The position numbers and the translations under genes are program-made. The notes beneath the pieces were generated by a model. The model was given only the letters and a program-made list of their open reading frames with translations, made no database searches and had not been told where the DNA came from. Shown one piece after another: positions 10,143 through 47,218 of a stretch of 64,000 nucleotides of DNA. This DNA is from Lytechinus pictus (Eukaryota; Echinodermata; Echinoidea; Temnopleuroida; Toxopneustidae), in the NCBI RefSeq assembly GCF_037042905.1, contig NC_087258.1, forward strand, positions 10,591,501-10,655,500, given 5' to 3'. Each line of letters starts with the position of its first letter. Positions within the stretch are counted from its first letter, which is position 1.

Positions 10143-11814
10143 GCAATGAGCTAAAACCACGTAAAGGAGATCGACCATTTGAAGACATGACAGATAAGAA
10201 AGAGGATGGTATGCAATTTTCAAAAGGATCTGCGCACATGTCAGGATTACTTGAATATTGAATATCCGCAACCGACGATTTAAATCATAATCTTCTGCCC
10301 CTTTTTGCCTTCTCTTCACCCTGTTTTCGAGGTATATACGTTCGTTATTTGTTATACCGAAGGTTTGTTATCCAATTCACGATTCTGAATGTACGCTATT
10401 CCGTGTACGTTATTCCAAAACACATGAATGATAATATGCCATAGGCATTGTGCTCGTTACTGAATCCGCAAAAGGCGGAGTTTGTTTATAATTCGAACAT
10501 TGGTGGCATTATTCCGAATATTTGTTTTTCCGAACGTTCGTTTATCCGTACATAAAATAGGGTTTAAACTATTTTTGAAGGTTCTATATAATCCCACAAT
10601 GAAATAAGGTTCGTTAATCCATAAAATTTTACTACGAAAATAGCTGATGAATCTTAAGTAGAGGATATACTTTATATTCGAGCTCTCGAATATTCGGAAC
10701 TTAATGTCAGCTTCGGATTAACAAACCTTCGGAATATTTCGTTTTGGGTAATAAATCTTCGTAATAACGAAACTTCGTACTAATTTACCTTCGAAATATC
10801 GAACCTGAAGTCGATTATTCGAACCTATTGATTGACGAACTAGCTGGGACCGTTTCAGAAATCTCACAAAGGACGTACTCTTAGGGGTAATCTACGCTGG
10901 ATTGCGGGGCATCCCCTTTCCTACTCTTAGCTAGGATGGGATTTGGTAAACTAAGAAATGAGTTAGGGCCCCGGGAATAGGGCAGGAGAGAATAGGAAAG
11001 AAAACTGACAAGGGCTGAGGAGGGTGGAAATTAAGAGAGAGAGAGAGAAGAAAAGAGAGACGGGTGTTATATCCATGGTTTAATTATTTTCAAAAACACC
11101 AATACACATACTGCGGCCAATGGCTGAAATGTATGCGTTTACAACAGGTTCACAAATAATAAAAAAAGTATAAAAAAGCCAAACAAACAAACAAAGATTC
11201 ACAACATGATTGTAATACATCCGGTAAGATTGTAAAAAAATATCGTAAATATGAGTAGGACGACATGCTTGTACATGTATATAGGACCGAAGTATCTTTT
11301 AAATGTTGAGTGTTGAGTGTAGAAAACAACACAACAATGATGGTGAATTGTAATTTAAGTAATTTGAAACTGAACTGATGGAGGGCAATTATGTCGTTAA
11401 ATATTACAAGAATTCACTTTTAAACAAACATTGACAATAGAGGGAGAGAGGGATGGTGAGTTAGAGTGTGTGTGGGGTGCATGTGTGGGTTTGTGCTCGA
11501 GTGTGAGAGGGGGGCAGGGTGGAGACGACATGCAGAGCAAGAAATAACAAAGCAACTGGTATAGTAACCATGATAATTCGAGCTTTTGAAAGGAATAGCT
11601 GATCAAACTGATATTTAGATATAAAAGATTTTCGTAATGATTTTGGTTGCTCATATCAGATGCGATCGAACGATTTAGACCCCCTCTTGGTGTAAGCCTA
11701 TCTGTATAAAAAACGGAGAGGGAATATTCTTTTCAAGCAACTTGAAGTTAATTTAGAAATTCGAATTTTGGTTCCAACCGTAAAATTGATGATGAAAATA
11801 TACCCGTAAATATC
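10143..11814. other. PIPOX-like 3' flank with TTCG/TTATTCC repeat
   Basis: From about 10320 to 10850 words such as GTTCGTTATTTGTTATACCG, CGCTATTCCG and CCTTCGGAATA recur on both strands, a diverged repeat. A GA-rich tract lies near 11030-11060. The mRNA end was not placed. Confidence 0.45.
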
Positions 11815-12412
11815 AAAGGACAAGTCCACCCAACAAAAAAGTTGATTTAAATAAAAAGAGAAAAATCAAACAAGCATAACACTGAAAATTTCATCAAAAT
11901 CGGATGTAAAATAAGAAAGTTATGACATTTCAAAGTTTTTTCGCTTAATTTCACAAAACAGTTATATGCAATCCTGGTCAGTATGCAAATGAGGAGACTG
12001 ATGACGTCATCCACTCACTATTTCTTTTGTATTTTGTTATATGAAATATTCTAATTTTCTCCTCATTGTCAAGTGAAACAACGTTTAATTCCTCCTGAAC
12101 ATGTGGAATTAGCATTGTTCAATACTATATGGTTAAGTCAAGTTGGTCCTTATTGTCAAATCTGTAAAAAATGAAATAATGTATAATTCAAACAATAAAA
12201 AATAAAAGAAATAGTGAGTGCGGAACATCATCAACTATCTCATTTGCATGTCACTGAGTTGTGCATATCATTATATTTTGTGAAAATAAGCGAAACTCTA
12301 AAATGTCATAACTTTCTTATTTTACATTTTTGATGAAATTTTCAGTGCTATGCTTGTTTGATTTTTCTCTTTTTATTCAAATCAAATTTTTGCTGGGGTG
12401 GACTTGTCCTTT
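11815..12412. mobile_element. 598-bp MITE with ~130-bp inverted ends (family D)
   Basis: Begins AAAGGACAAGTCCACCC and ends GGGGTGGACTTGTCCTTT. The arms pair through the AAAGAGAAAAATCAAACAAG and AAGAAAGTTATGACATTT segments. Degenerate relatives lie at about 9146-9300 and 46717-47218. Confidence 0.78.
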
Positions 12413-12772
12413 AATGATACAATGTCAAATTGCAATATCAGTAAAATTTTCATTGCTTGTCATATGCATCTAATAATATTATTCTAATATGTTTATTTGT
12501 CTTCATATACGTTATATATGAACTATTTGACAAACTTCCTTTTCTGTCATGTATATAATATATTCAAAAAGTTTATTTTCTGGATCTGTTTCTCAAACAA
12601 AGTATATAATGAATTTGTATTTCGTTCTTTTCAAAATGAATAAATTCAAATTTGAATGACAAAAATGATTTCTTCTGGCTCATTGTGTAACTACAGTTTT
12701 CTGTCTGCCCATTAATTCAAGCAGGGGGAGGGGGGGGGGGGTCAGAAAAACGTAATTAAAACGACCGAAACC

Positions 12773-14799
12773 CAGTGGCGTAGCTAGGATTTTTCCTGGG
12801 GGCACTGGGGTTCCTTGCTTTTTCAGGGGGGGGGGCAACATTTTTTTTTTCTGTGTGTATATATACTATGTCACAAGGGCAGATCCGACTGGGGGTGGGG
12901 CCCGAAATTATCTTCACCTGAATTTTCCCCGATCAGTCACTTCTTAGCTTTATTCTTATAAAACAACATAAATATGAAATAATCTCATAAGCCCTATATC
13001 AAAAGTGCGAGCGCGAAGCGCTAGTGATCTTTTATTTTATCTTTCATTTATTTTGTTCTGAAAATTGAACATTCTGGGCACTGTTTGTGATCCTGAACAA
13101 GATGCGTATGTAAATAGATAATTACTGCAAACGCGAAGCGCGAGCAGACATTTTTAATGAATGTTCTAGCATGATCAGAAACAGACTTGTTAAGGACTGT
13201 TTCTAGCTACCCACGAATACGGTACATATTTCAATAATGGGAGCGTGAAGCGCGAGCTAAAACTTTTTGACATTTCGACCTAAACAATGGACATTCTAAG
13301 CACTTTTTGTAATCATAAATGGGATAGGTATGTAACTAAACAATTGATGCGAGCGCGAAGCGCGAGCGGAAGAAAATTGAGATTTTAGACCTAAAAGCGG
13401 GACAATCTATTCATATTTTGTAAATTATGAATAGGATATGGTTAATTGGGTATCATTGATAATGGGAGTATGAAGCGCGAGCAGATACATTGTAATTATT
13501 GAAATTCTGATCTGAAACTGGATAAGCATATTTAAAATAAAGAACATGCAGGCTATCTCAATAAACATGCGTGCGCATGTTTTAGATTTAGACCTAGAAT
13601 CTTGGTATTCTGAATACATTTTTATAATCATGAGGATCAATAATGCAAGCGCGAGCTGTAAACATTTGATATTACGATCTAAAAGGGTCAATTAAACAAA
13701 AAACTATTTCAAGTACTGTGTAGGAAAATTGTGAAGTGGATGTGGATCACACTTAATGAATGATGCGAGCGCGAAGCGCGATCTGTTATTTTTTGTTATT
13801 ATTTAACAAAGGACCGGGTCGTTCTAAGAACATTTTGTCATCTTATGAAAATGGTGACTATCTTCCTACTATTCCTAAGCTTGTCGATATTCCATTCTGA
13901 AAAGACCCAATTTAGTTATCAGGAATTCATGAAAATGTTATTTTCCTATTCCTATTCCTCCTATTTTCCTGATCTAATATGCGTTATGACAGCGTGGAAG
14001 TTGTTGTTTTAAGGCTTGAAAACTAGAAATTTTAAGCATTTTGTAATTATGAATACGCATTACATTGGTTAATACATTTTTAACAATTAATGCGAGCGCA
14101 AATCGCGAGCTGAATATTTTTTAATAAAATGTAATAAAAAGGCCTGGGGTTTTTGTTTGCTTATATAGAATTGAAAGAGTACTCACCAATCGAATGCGAG
14201 CGCGCAGCGCTAACTTATAGGCCTACGTTTTGTACAGTCACATCTGAAAATGGATATTTTGAGAACTTTATGGAGTACACGAAGACAATAGGAACTTGGC
14301 AAATCAAATAATGCGACCACGCAGCGTGAGCTTAAACTGTTGATATGTAGACCATATTAACCGATATTTTACAGAGTGCAATAAATTTGTAAATGGAAAA
14401 AAATAATGAAAGCTCGAGATGAAATATGTTTTGTATATTGACTTCAAAACTTGATATTTTAAGCTCCATATCAGCCTATTGAGCAAGATATGAATCTCAT
14501 CGAACAGGAAATTCGAGCGCGAAGCGCGAGCGAAAATTTTATTTAGTAACATGAAAATTTTTTTGTTTTGCAAGTCTTCCCACAATATTATTTTATTCAC
14601 TCGCCTTCCTCCTCCTATTTTCCTCTTTTTTTTCCTTCAGTCTTTCCCCTTCTTTTTCTTTTTTCTTTTCTTTTCTTTTCTTCCTTCTCTTTTTTTTTTG
14701 GCCCGCCAGGGGGGGGGCACCTGGGGGGGCACACCAAATCTCGGGGGGGGGCACGTGCCCCCCCCAGGCCCCCCCCCCCCCCCCGTAGCTACGCCACTG
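12773..14799. mobile_element. 2.0-kb non-autonomous hAT-like element with periodic GC motif
   Basis: Ends are CAGTGGCGTAGCTA and TAGCTACGCCACTG, flanked by the 8-bp duplication CCGAAACC (12765-12772 and 14800-14807). Internally the motif TGCGAGCGCGAAGCGCGAGC recurs in about a dozen degenerate copies between 13005 and 14535, mostly 100-130 bp apart, in AT-rich spacers. It ends in a pyrimidine tract and G/C-runs (14580-14785). No transposase is visible. Confidence 0.82.
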
Positions 14800-15006
14800 C
14801 CGAAACCTGATGTTGGTCTATAGCTGCATGGGCGATTAAATCGAATCAGTTTGGGTGTATTTTTTTCTATGCTATCTGGGGGAACTTATTCACGGACTTA
14901 TCTCGTTGCACATAAGTAATTTTATTATTTTTAATTCGAATTCACAAAGTTTAATACGAACTACTGCATTTACAAGCGGTCAAAAATCCAGCACATTGCC
15001 ATCCTG

Positions 15007-15615
15007 AAATGGGTGGGCCATAGGCCAACTCCAGGATGAAAATATTATGATTTAAACAGATAAAACCGGGAGATAAAATAAAATCAGACAAAAGAAATAA
15101 TGAAAAAATCCTCAAAATCGCAGGACTAAAAAAAAGGTAATGAAATTTTCAAGTCATGTACTTTTCGGCGAAACAGTTATATGCATGTCTTCATGAATAT
15201 GCAATGAGGAAGATGTCATATCCTCACTCTTTTTAAATGAAATTATATTTATTCCACTTGTCAATCAAGAATGAAAAGTGGATTAGCAACTGATTGAATA
15301 TGCAAGATAATCAATCGTTGTTGCAACTTAGTTGGTTACAAGGCAGGCATGCCATACACACATGTATGAAAATATGAAATATTTATTACCTCATGTAATA
15401 AACTAAGAAAAGTGAAAGTGGGGATGTGACATCATCAGCCCACCTGATGAATATTCATGGAGCTTGCATTCCACTGTTTTCATTAACTCGTGCTGAACTT
15501 TAAAATTCAACAACTTTGTTTTATTTATCCAATTGTTGTGATATTTTAAGCATTTTGCTTGGTTAACTTTACTCTAAATATTCATTTTTAACCCGGAGTA
15601 TCCTTTTGAAGGGGG
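15007..15615. mobile_element. Family E MITE, diverged copy
   Basis: Shares the interior 'GCATGTCTTCATGAATATGC' / 'GATGTGACATCATCAGCCCA' blocks and the right end 'AACCCGGAGTATCC' with 25626-26203. Borders approximate. Confidence 0.55.
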
Positions 15616-16921
15616 CGTCTCTAATAATGTGGAGCAATCAGGGGCGGTGATCCTTGGAGGTTGGGTGTACGATGCTCCCCCCACACACACACACACCACC
15701 CTTTTGAAACCCTAAAAAGTTTGCCTTGTTTACCCAAGAAAAATTCTTCTTACCAACGTGTGAAATGCGCATTTCATCTCAGAAGGACCCGTTTTATGTG
15801 CTATAACGAGTGCCAATTCACGTAGTAAATACGTTGCGATTACAATTTTAATTCAACACAACTGGAAATTTTATTATTAAGTTTATGTGATATTATGTTA
15901 TTTAGCAATACAAGGAGTGGATGATCGCAAAATACTGAAGTAAAATTCAGTGTATGTTTTCGAGGAGTGCAAAGTGTATCTACATGTATCTCTGAGCACT
16001 ATTATCACTTTTGTTTGATCCACATAGATGGCCCTGAGAATCGGGGGCACTGAAGCACCCCGAATTGCCCTTGGGAGTGCTGCGTGTGTTATTTTCCATA
16101 GGCAGCACCCCCTGGAAATCTGATAGGTATTTTTAATCATATATGTATGTTCTTTTAAAAGAATGAAGCTAAGAAGTATATATTTATATATATATTTGTG
16201 GGGGTGCCCTTGCGTGTGTGTTTCTATATAGAATATAGCAATGGAAAAATTAATTGTGCCCCCCACCTTTGAGGAGACATTTCAGCCCATGTCAGCACCC
16301 CCACTGAAAAAGAAATCGTTCCCAGGGCCCTGTCCATAATTGTAAGTACGTTATAGTTGGGTGTCTATTTTACTTCAATATAGAGAAAGAGAGTGAAAAA
16401 AGAGAGCGAAATAAGAGAAGGAGTTTGTAGCCATTGAGATTAATAATATTTTTATAACGGGAAATTGTTTTATCATTATTAATGAGTATAACATGCGCAT
16501 CTAAAAAAAGACAGGTGAATGAAAGGGATGGAAGAAAGAAACAAAAAAAGGAAGAGAAAATTGAGAAGCAAGAGCTAGAGAAAGAGAAATAAGAGAGAAG
16601 AAGGGGAAAATAGAAAGGAAATGAAATGGGAGAAAATAGTTATTGGGGATTAATTTGATCTTAACATTACGGGGCGCCTAGATTGATGTTCCACTCGGGG
16701 GCTTGAAATTGATGTTTAAAATGGGGAGCCGAATATGGAATAGAGTACCGAAGTGTGACGTCAGTTGCCATGGTGTCATGGCGGGCTGGTTCTAAACAGA
16801 GTCGCAGCTGACGATCGTCTGTACACATTTGCAAATTACTTTTATTGCAGTAGAGCCTCAAACAATGTGAGGATAGCTTCACATTTTAGTAATCAGCAGC
16901 ACGGGTGTGTTCCTCATGAGA
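15616..16921. other. Repeat-derived spacer before the tRNA gene
   Basis: Starts with a CAGGGGCGGTGATCC-type hAT end near 15639 and contains a block ending CGTTCCCAGGGCCCTG near 16330, similar in type to 17557-17837. Purine-rich sequence follows (16380-16640). No gene is seen. Confidence 0.45.
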
Positions 16922-17003
16922 GGTAGCGTGGCCGAGCGGTCTAAGGCGCTGGTTTAAGGCACCAGTCATTTCGATGGCGTGGGTTCGAATCCCACCGCTG
17001 CCA
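16922..17003 (+). tRNA. tRNA-Leu (anticodon AAG)
   Basis: An 82-nt type II tRNA folds cleanly. The acceptor stem is GGTAGCG with CGCTGCC plus discriminator A. The D-arm carries A-box TGGCCGAGCGG. The anticodon stem is CTGGT/ACCAG with loop TTAAGGC, giving anticodon AAG. There is a long variable arm, and the T-arm GTGGGTTCGAATCCCAC contains the B-box. It has no intron, and a T-run directly downstream (from 17006) can terminate RNA polymerase III. It is distinct from the SINEs in the window because every stem is intact. Confidence 0.93.
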
Positions 17004-18914
17004 ATTTTTTTCATCAGCTTAGAGGCAATTATTTGGAGAAATGACGATCAAGATACTTTACTTACATGCATAAAAGAGTACATTGCCTGAGATGGGATAA
17101 AGGAACTCCCTGGTAAAACCGATCAATAATTAACACAGTTAATTCGATAGTCAAAATTAAAGTACAAAATTACGAAGATTAATTTGTTTTACATTCCATT
17201 CAAGGTGTCTGTCCCGGTTGGATGAGGAATATATCCTCCTCCAATATTTTAGGCGGGGATGGCCTGGCTTAGTAATAATTGATTAAAAATGATGACGAAA
17301 TATATGTCAAGTGTGATCTCAATAGGGTTGGCCGTTAAAGAAGGCCATGAATCCCCCACCCCCTCCAATAAAAAAAAATCATGACTAAGAAAAAGAAATA
17401 AAATGGGAAAGAGTGAAATTGATATTATTTCCTTAATATTATATCATCGGCTCACTCGCAGCTTTTTATAATTTGTTTTCATCCATTCGCTATGTCTGCC
17501 CCCTCACTAATATTTGGCTTATTATGCTATTGCTCCGCCTATAACCAAGCGCATCATCAGGGCCCTTGGAACGCTTTTTTTGCTGAGGGTGCTGAAGTAA
17601 ATTTGACAAGCAAAAAAAAAACAGCCGTTTTGGTGCCGAGAAATTTGAAGAAATTTGACAAGCAGGAAAAAAAGTTTCATTACAAACTGTGCGTAATTTT
17701 CCCTTAAATTTTTTTTTTTTTTTCAATTTGCCACACCTACCAAGTTTCCTGGGGGTGCTGCCAATGGAGAATAATACACGCAGCACTCCCTGGGAAAATC
17801 TTGAGGGTGCTTCGGCACCCCCCGCTTCCCAGGGCCATGAAGCGCATGGGATGTGCCCCGTTTATTTTACAACCCCTTGTTCACTTTCCTTTTTCTTAGT
17901 ATTTGTTATTCGGGTTTGTGATGTAAAATGTGTAGAGAAGATGCTTAACTGAAATTTAAACAAAAGAGGAATGATGGATGGATGGATCGATGGAGGGAGG
18001 GATGGATGGATGAATGGATGAATTATGACTGAGTAAGTGCATGAATGTAAGAATGAATGGATAAAAGAAATCAACAAATAGACAAAAGTTATGATCAACA
18101 AATGAATAAACAAAATATAGTTCAAACCCAATCTACCCTTCCGGATGGATGTAGTTTTCAAAATGCCACCTCATTCGTTTCTAAATATCTTATTATGCAC
18201 GACTGTAATAATCAAATAGAAAATCTTTGAATAAGGGAATCGTTAGTGAGCACTGTTTGAATATACAGGCCTAGGACTACTACCGTATCTTGGTAAACTA
18301 TTCATTAGATTTTAATAAAAGGTGTGCATATAGCAAACAAACAAACTGACAAAGACTATGTTTGCAATGAATTGAACTTGAACTTTTAAGATATACTGTA
18401 TTAAACCATGTTTTTTCATTTTTCTGCCAAAAACTTTAGCAAGCTGTTCCTTTTTCTTCTTCCTCCTCTTCTTCCCGTTTCTTTTTGGACACTCTGCTTG
18501 AATTTCTTGCGCCAGACTTTGGCAGAATTACTTATTTTGTAAACAAACAAACAAACTTGTGAACAACTTCTTTGTAAGTGATTACGCAATATCAAGGGGT
18601 GTCGGGGGTCAGGGTTAAGTATTGACCAATGGGAAAGGCGGAATAGGTCACCGCCTTCATCACGCCCATCTTCGCTCCTCTGCTGCGCGCAAAATCGCAT
18701 GTGAATGCAATGCAATTGCCGCTTCGCAGCTGCACCCCTGCTGCTGCATGCCTGCCACACACACGCACGTCAGTGGTGTCGACGCCATATTAAACGTTTT
18801 GCCGGGAAGGTGAACCTTACTTTGATTCAATCCTTACTTTGCTGCAGGTACCGTACTACTGTTTTCGTGATCTTTTACTTTTGGTGGCTCGTATTGGAGA
18901 TAGAGTGACTAAAC
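17004..18914. other. tRNA to ALDH4A1 spacer, with probable promoter
   Basis: A transposon-like block with ends CAGGGCCCTTGGAACG and CTTCCCAGGGCC lies at about 17557-17837. The last 270 bp before the ATG are relatively GC-rich with CpGs. No other gene is seen. Confidence 0.45.
17971..18045. repeat. GGAT microsatellite
   Basis: Imperfect GGAT/GAAT tetranucleotide repeats upstream of ALDH4A1. Confidence 0.85.
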
Positions 18915-42213
<23,299 letters not shown>

Positions 42214-44640
42214 TCACAATGTAATGGACTTTTGAAACTCTTCAGCACTTAAAAACCCTGTGCAGAGGCTCCATCTTCAAGCATCTCTTTGTGAGAGATT
42301 CTTCGTTAGGGACCCCTAGCACACTTGAGATGTGACCAAACAATGATGTACACATCACAGGTATGCTGCGCTTCCTCCTCTGTATGCTGTATGGTTATAA
42401 GGGGTCATAGTCCCCCTCTCGATCTATATTAACATCATCTTTTTCAATTTAATAACAAACTTGAATCCATTATTATATCATATATTGTAGATATACAAAC
42501 TGATGTAGAAACTCTTGGGTAGATTCATCATTAAGTTACTCTATTTGGATTTCTTTTACATTTGTTACTAAATATTTCCTGAATATTTATATAACCTGTT
42601 TCAGTCTACAAATCAGTCCCTAAAGGTGGTCCAAAATAACAATCTTAAACTTGAAACTCAATCATGACTCTTCTTGAAGTTTTCTTCATCACTTTGTATA
42701 TAACCTAAATGCAGTAATTCTTTATTATTTTTTTTAATGTCAATGTAACAAAATATATTTTACAAAGAGGAAGTTGCATGAAGATAAAGATGCAAACAAG
42801 AGAGTGGGAAGGGGTTTGTAGAATGATGTCAAAGGAGGAGATCTCCTGCTGGCAATGGGAAGGTTGGAGTCTCTGCCTGTGGATCATGTAATGAGAACCA
42901 GAGCACCGCTTGGAGTACCCTGGTAATGCAGCCGGGCTTCAATCGATCGATTTAGCTGTGCAAGCCATCGCAAGTTTCGTAACTGCCACTCATCCTTGTG
43001 TTTGTATGGGGAAATCATGTGTGAGATTTGTAAAGGTTTGATGCAAGTTACATTTTATACACATGAATCTGCCTAAGTAAAATCTTATAGCACCACAGAA
43101 TCTGTTCCACTTTGGCAAAATTTGATTTAGAAGATGAAAATAACACGTTTTTTGCATCTTTTTTGGTCCGAAAAGTACCCTGATGTTGATGAATATTTGA
43201 CTTATGGAAGGTTGCTGACTTATTAAGCAGAGTCTACAGGACTATTCATTATTGCATGTGTGTCTATCATACCAAGGAGTTTTCAATACATGGAGTAATT
43301 ACAAACTTATTCCCTTTAAAGGATGTCCAATGCCGCCATCAAAAGCTACTATATGTCAGGCATGTGTTCTGTTGAATTTTAAGGATGGGTAGACAAAATA
43401 ACCTCTTTGATTGTGTTCATTAAGATCATTTATAAAAGAAAATATACCTTTGTAATGATAATCTTTTGGCTACTACTGGTCTTATAATATGAGCAATACA
43501 GAATAACAATGCTAAAACTTTTCTGAAATAATAATAATTAATTTTCTGAAATGTTAACAATAATTTGCTCAAATATTAATAAATTTACTCGACTGGGCAT
43601 GTGGGGCACTAATCTGACATACATGTAAATGATCAGTAATAACTATATTATAATTACCATATCGTTAATTGTTTGCTGGGATTGATGAAAAAAAATGTTA
43701 AAATCTTGATTTAATCATGGTAAAGTCCTTTCCATTTTCTTTAATCAAATTTCTTTCCGCATTAAGACTTTGGTATTGATATTGTGTCATTTGCTCAAAT
43801 CCAGTTTGTAATAAAGATGAAATTTTCGTAGGGGTAATATTTTTCCAGAAATCGCTTCTTGGTGTTCACCATGAAGCTGTCGGCTTCGAACTTCAGACGT
43901 CAATGGCAACAATGCAGCTTTTAAATTCAGTGTACAATTTACTGTATATGTTTTAAATGAAATGGTTTCAGAATGATAACATACGTACATGTTTTGCATT
44001 GTATTTAGTGTAATTAGTTATCAATATATATTTTAAACATTAAAAAGAGTGTATCATACAGGATCTTCCATTAGAGCTGCGTTATCTTTATTTTGGAGAG
44101 GAGGAATCAAAAGAGGATTGAATCTTATTTTTTAATTAAAAATAATCTATAGCAGTTTTAAATCAGTCTCTTAAATCCTACACTTTTCTCTTTCATTACT
44201 TCTGCCGTTAAACACCTGAATTTTATTCTTTGAATCAAGGAAATTTTTGTGTGTGTGTGTGTGTGTGAGAGAGAGCAAGTAAAATTCCCTAACGGATAAA
44301 AATATAAAGGGCAATAGTTGTTGAAGTCAGGAGTCATTTTGATTATAAAATTGGTCTGGTTTACTGCTGAATATTACTAAAAATTTGAATAAACAGCTCA
44401 GTTTTATTAGTTACATCTGTATAGTATACAGCATTGTTACGTACAGAATTTATGTGTCTGTTGATGCTTGTAGATGTAGTACCACTATTAAGTTTTGTAT
44501 TTGTTTTATTGGTTTTTTTTTAAGTGCTTGCGATTTGTTAATGGCATCTTTCCTACATGTAGTTATGGACATGTATCATTCTTTTGGTAACTTCAGTTCA
44601 AAATTGTCAAAAGGGTCCTTGAAATTATGAAAGAATTATC

Positions 44641-44900
44641 ATGGAGGCACCGTGGTTCTGACCCTGTTCTCAAAATCAGAAGGTCATGGGTTTGGATCCC
44701 ATCAAGACACCCGCATCCTTTGGGACAATGTTAATTTACTCAATGCCACTCCCCAGCGAGGTGTTAGAATGGGTAGCTGGTAGGATGTGAGAGTCCTTGT
44801 ATTTGTCCTGCATTGTGAGTGACTGGCACATCGACTAGCTGGAATACTCCTCAGGGAGTGGAGGATGTGCATAAATTGTATGTGGGCAAAACTGATTGAA
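44641..44900 (+). mobile_element. Diverged SINE downstream of ALDH4A1
   Basis: GGTCATGGGTTTGGATCCCA is a decayed B-box; the body contains CACTCCCCAGCGAGGTG. A 3' body fragment with related sequence (CCACCCAGGTGTTAAAT, CTCATGGAGTGGATAAAG) lies at about 50660-50760. Confidence 0.55.
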
Positions 44901-46716
44901 TAATGTTTGTCAACCTTAGTCTAATAGACTTATTTGTGTCCAAGGTCTTGGCATCCAGAATGATAATTAAATCTTTATATCGTAACAAATATTTATTGAA
45001 ATTTTTAAATAAGAACATTGATTTAGAGTTTATTGAGCTGTTTAAACCATAGTGTAAAGTCTTTTCCCTATCAAAATTGACTTGTGTTGTAACCATTTAC
45101 GAGGCTCAGTGTTTACTAACTTTCTCAATCATGATTATTGAATATACATATGTTCTCAATGAACTTTGACCTACATGTATTTATAGCATGATTAGTGTTT
45201 TGTGTTTGATGTGGATTGATATTAAGTGGCATGTCTTGTACTAAGGGCATCTGCCCCATGTGCCCATAGGGGATGCAAAAAAGGCAATATTTAAAGAAAA
45301 AAGAATGAAACTGAAGAATCCCCTTGGAGATTTAATCTCAAAATAACCAAAGAAGCTGCCAACAAATACGTTTGAGCTTTGAAGGGGTGTTTGAATGCTA
45401 TATCCCTTTGTCAAGTAGTCAGATATTGGAAGGGACCCAAATTTTGCACTGGTGCTTTTTATTGCTAGATACGCCACTGTTGATATAACATATCTTTGTA
45501 ATATCATTGTTTTTTCTGATTGTTAATTGGCATGTAATTTTGAATCACTAACACATCCTCACATTATACCGATTGTCCTAATTGAAGTCAATGTTTGGTT
45601 GACAGGATTAGCGAGCTATTATTTCAATAGTGTAAATTTGTATCCCACTGCTGCCACCAAAAGTAGAGAAAGAAATTTGGAACTTACAATGAACAATGAA
45701 AACCAGTCTATGAATAAGCCCGAACTGAACATGCTGACTAAAAACATAGTGGAGAAGATACCTTACATAATGGCATAAGACACATAGATTTTACTAGATT
45801 TCATTTATTTTGATGTTCATGATGATTTATCAGACTTGGAACATACATTAAAAAAATTTTCTGTTATCAGCTGAATATGCTGAATAAAACATTGTTCACA
45901 AAGATTCATTGCGTTTTGGCATAATACATCCAGATTTTAATTAATTTTAATTCTCATGGCATTTGTGATGAGGGCTGCTGTCATTCAAAGTTTGAAAGAG
46001 TTTTGCCTAAAATCTCAAACCAGCTAGACTTAATGTACATGTGTCTGGCAAACTCCACCAGTTCATTGCTAACAAAATTAATAAAAGCATGTAAACCAAT
46101 TACTTTTTCAGCTGTGTATATTGTAGTCTTATGAATATTAACCATTTCATGAAATGCCAGATCGTTCTTTCATAAAGCAATATTTTTTAAAATAATGATG
46201 TAGAATTAAAATGTGTGGCTTAGGTCACTGTAAGCCTACAATGCTATGTAGGCTATTTTTGTGCATAATTCTGTTCATGTATTAAATCTTACAGAATTTA
46301 TGAGGGAAACTGTCTATTCTTTTTATTGCTCCTTGAATTATAAACACAATCTTAAAACAAACGAGTTTAAATTGACTAGATGATAAAAGTTAGTTTGGTT
46401 TCGCTTTCATTTCAATCATATTTTACTATTTTTATTTGGTCAGATTTAATTAGAACATTCTTTTTTTACTGGAATATAATGAGAGATACAACTAGACATA
46501 TCAGCCGCACCTTGCTTACTCCTGAACTAGTCATTTCAAGTTGTTACGTTTAGAGTGCACCGTCTTTCCTCGCACATGTTAAAGCGAGGGTTAGATGAGA
46601 GGTACGTTAGAAAGGGATGGGATTCGAAGGGTACAAAAAGATGAGTTTGATATACAAAAAATGGTGTGTGATAGATGGGGGTGTAGAGAGATAGGTAGGG
46701 GCGGGGTTTTACACAG

Positions 46717-47218
46717 TAGAAAATGTAAAGTCCACCCCATTATACAGTGGAGCTGAATTTAAAAAAATGGCCTAATGCGAATGTGATGACATCACAATTC
46801 ACGGTTTCTTTTTTATTCTGTTGTATGAAATATTTTGATGCGCTCCTCAATGTAAAACAGAGTTTAATGTGGAATTGTCATTGCTGAAACATAGCGACAC
46901 TCGAATAATTTCCTATCTTGTGAAATCTGCAAAAATTAATCAGAAAAATAATTCATACAATAAAATACAAACGATATTGTGTGTGACGTCATCGACTCGC
47001 TCATTCCCCTATCACTGTGCTGTGCATATAGCTATTTTGTAATAAATAAATAAATAATTAATAAATCAATAAATAAAATAATAAATCAATAAATATATAA
47101 ATAAAATAATAAGCGAAAAAAATTTAAATTACATAACTCTCTTATTTTACTTCTGATTTCGTAGTTAGATTTGTTTGATTTTTCTCTTTTTATTCAACAA
47201 CTCTTGCTTGGGGTTGAC
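46717..47218. mobile_element. Diverged family D MITE with (AATA)n expansion
   Basis: Starts AAAGTCCACCCC and ends GCTTGGGGTTGAC, with shared AACTCTCTTATTTTAC and TGATTTTTCTCTTTTTATTC blocks. A TAAA-type microsatellite (47038-47115) lies inside. Confidence 0.6.

Noticed and set aside
14551-14823. Phe/Pro/Gly-rich frames
   Set aside because: They come from a pyrimidine tract and G/C homopolymers at a transposon end.
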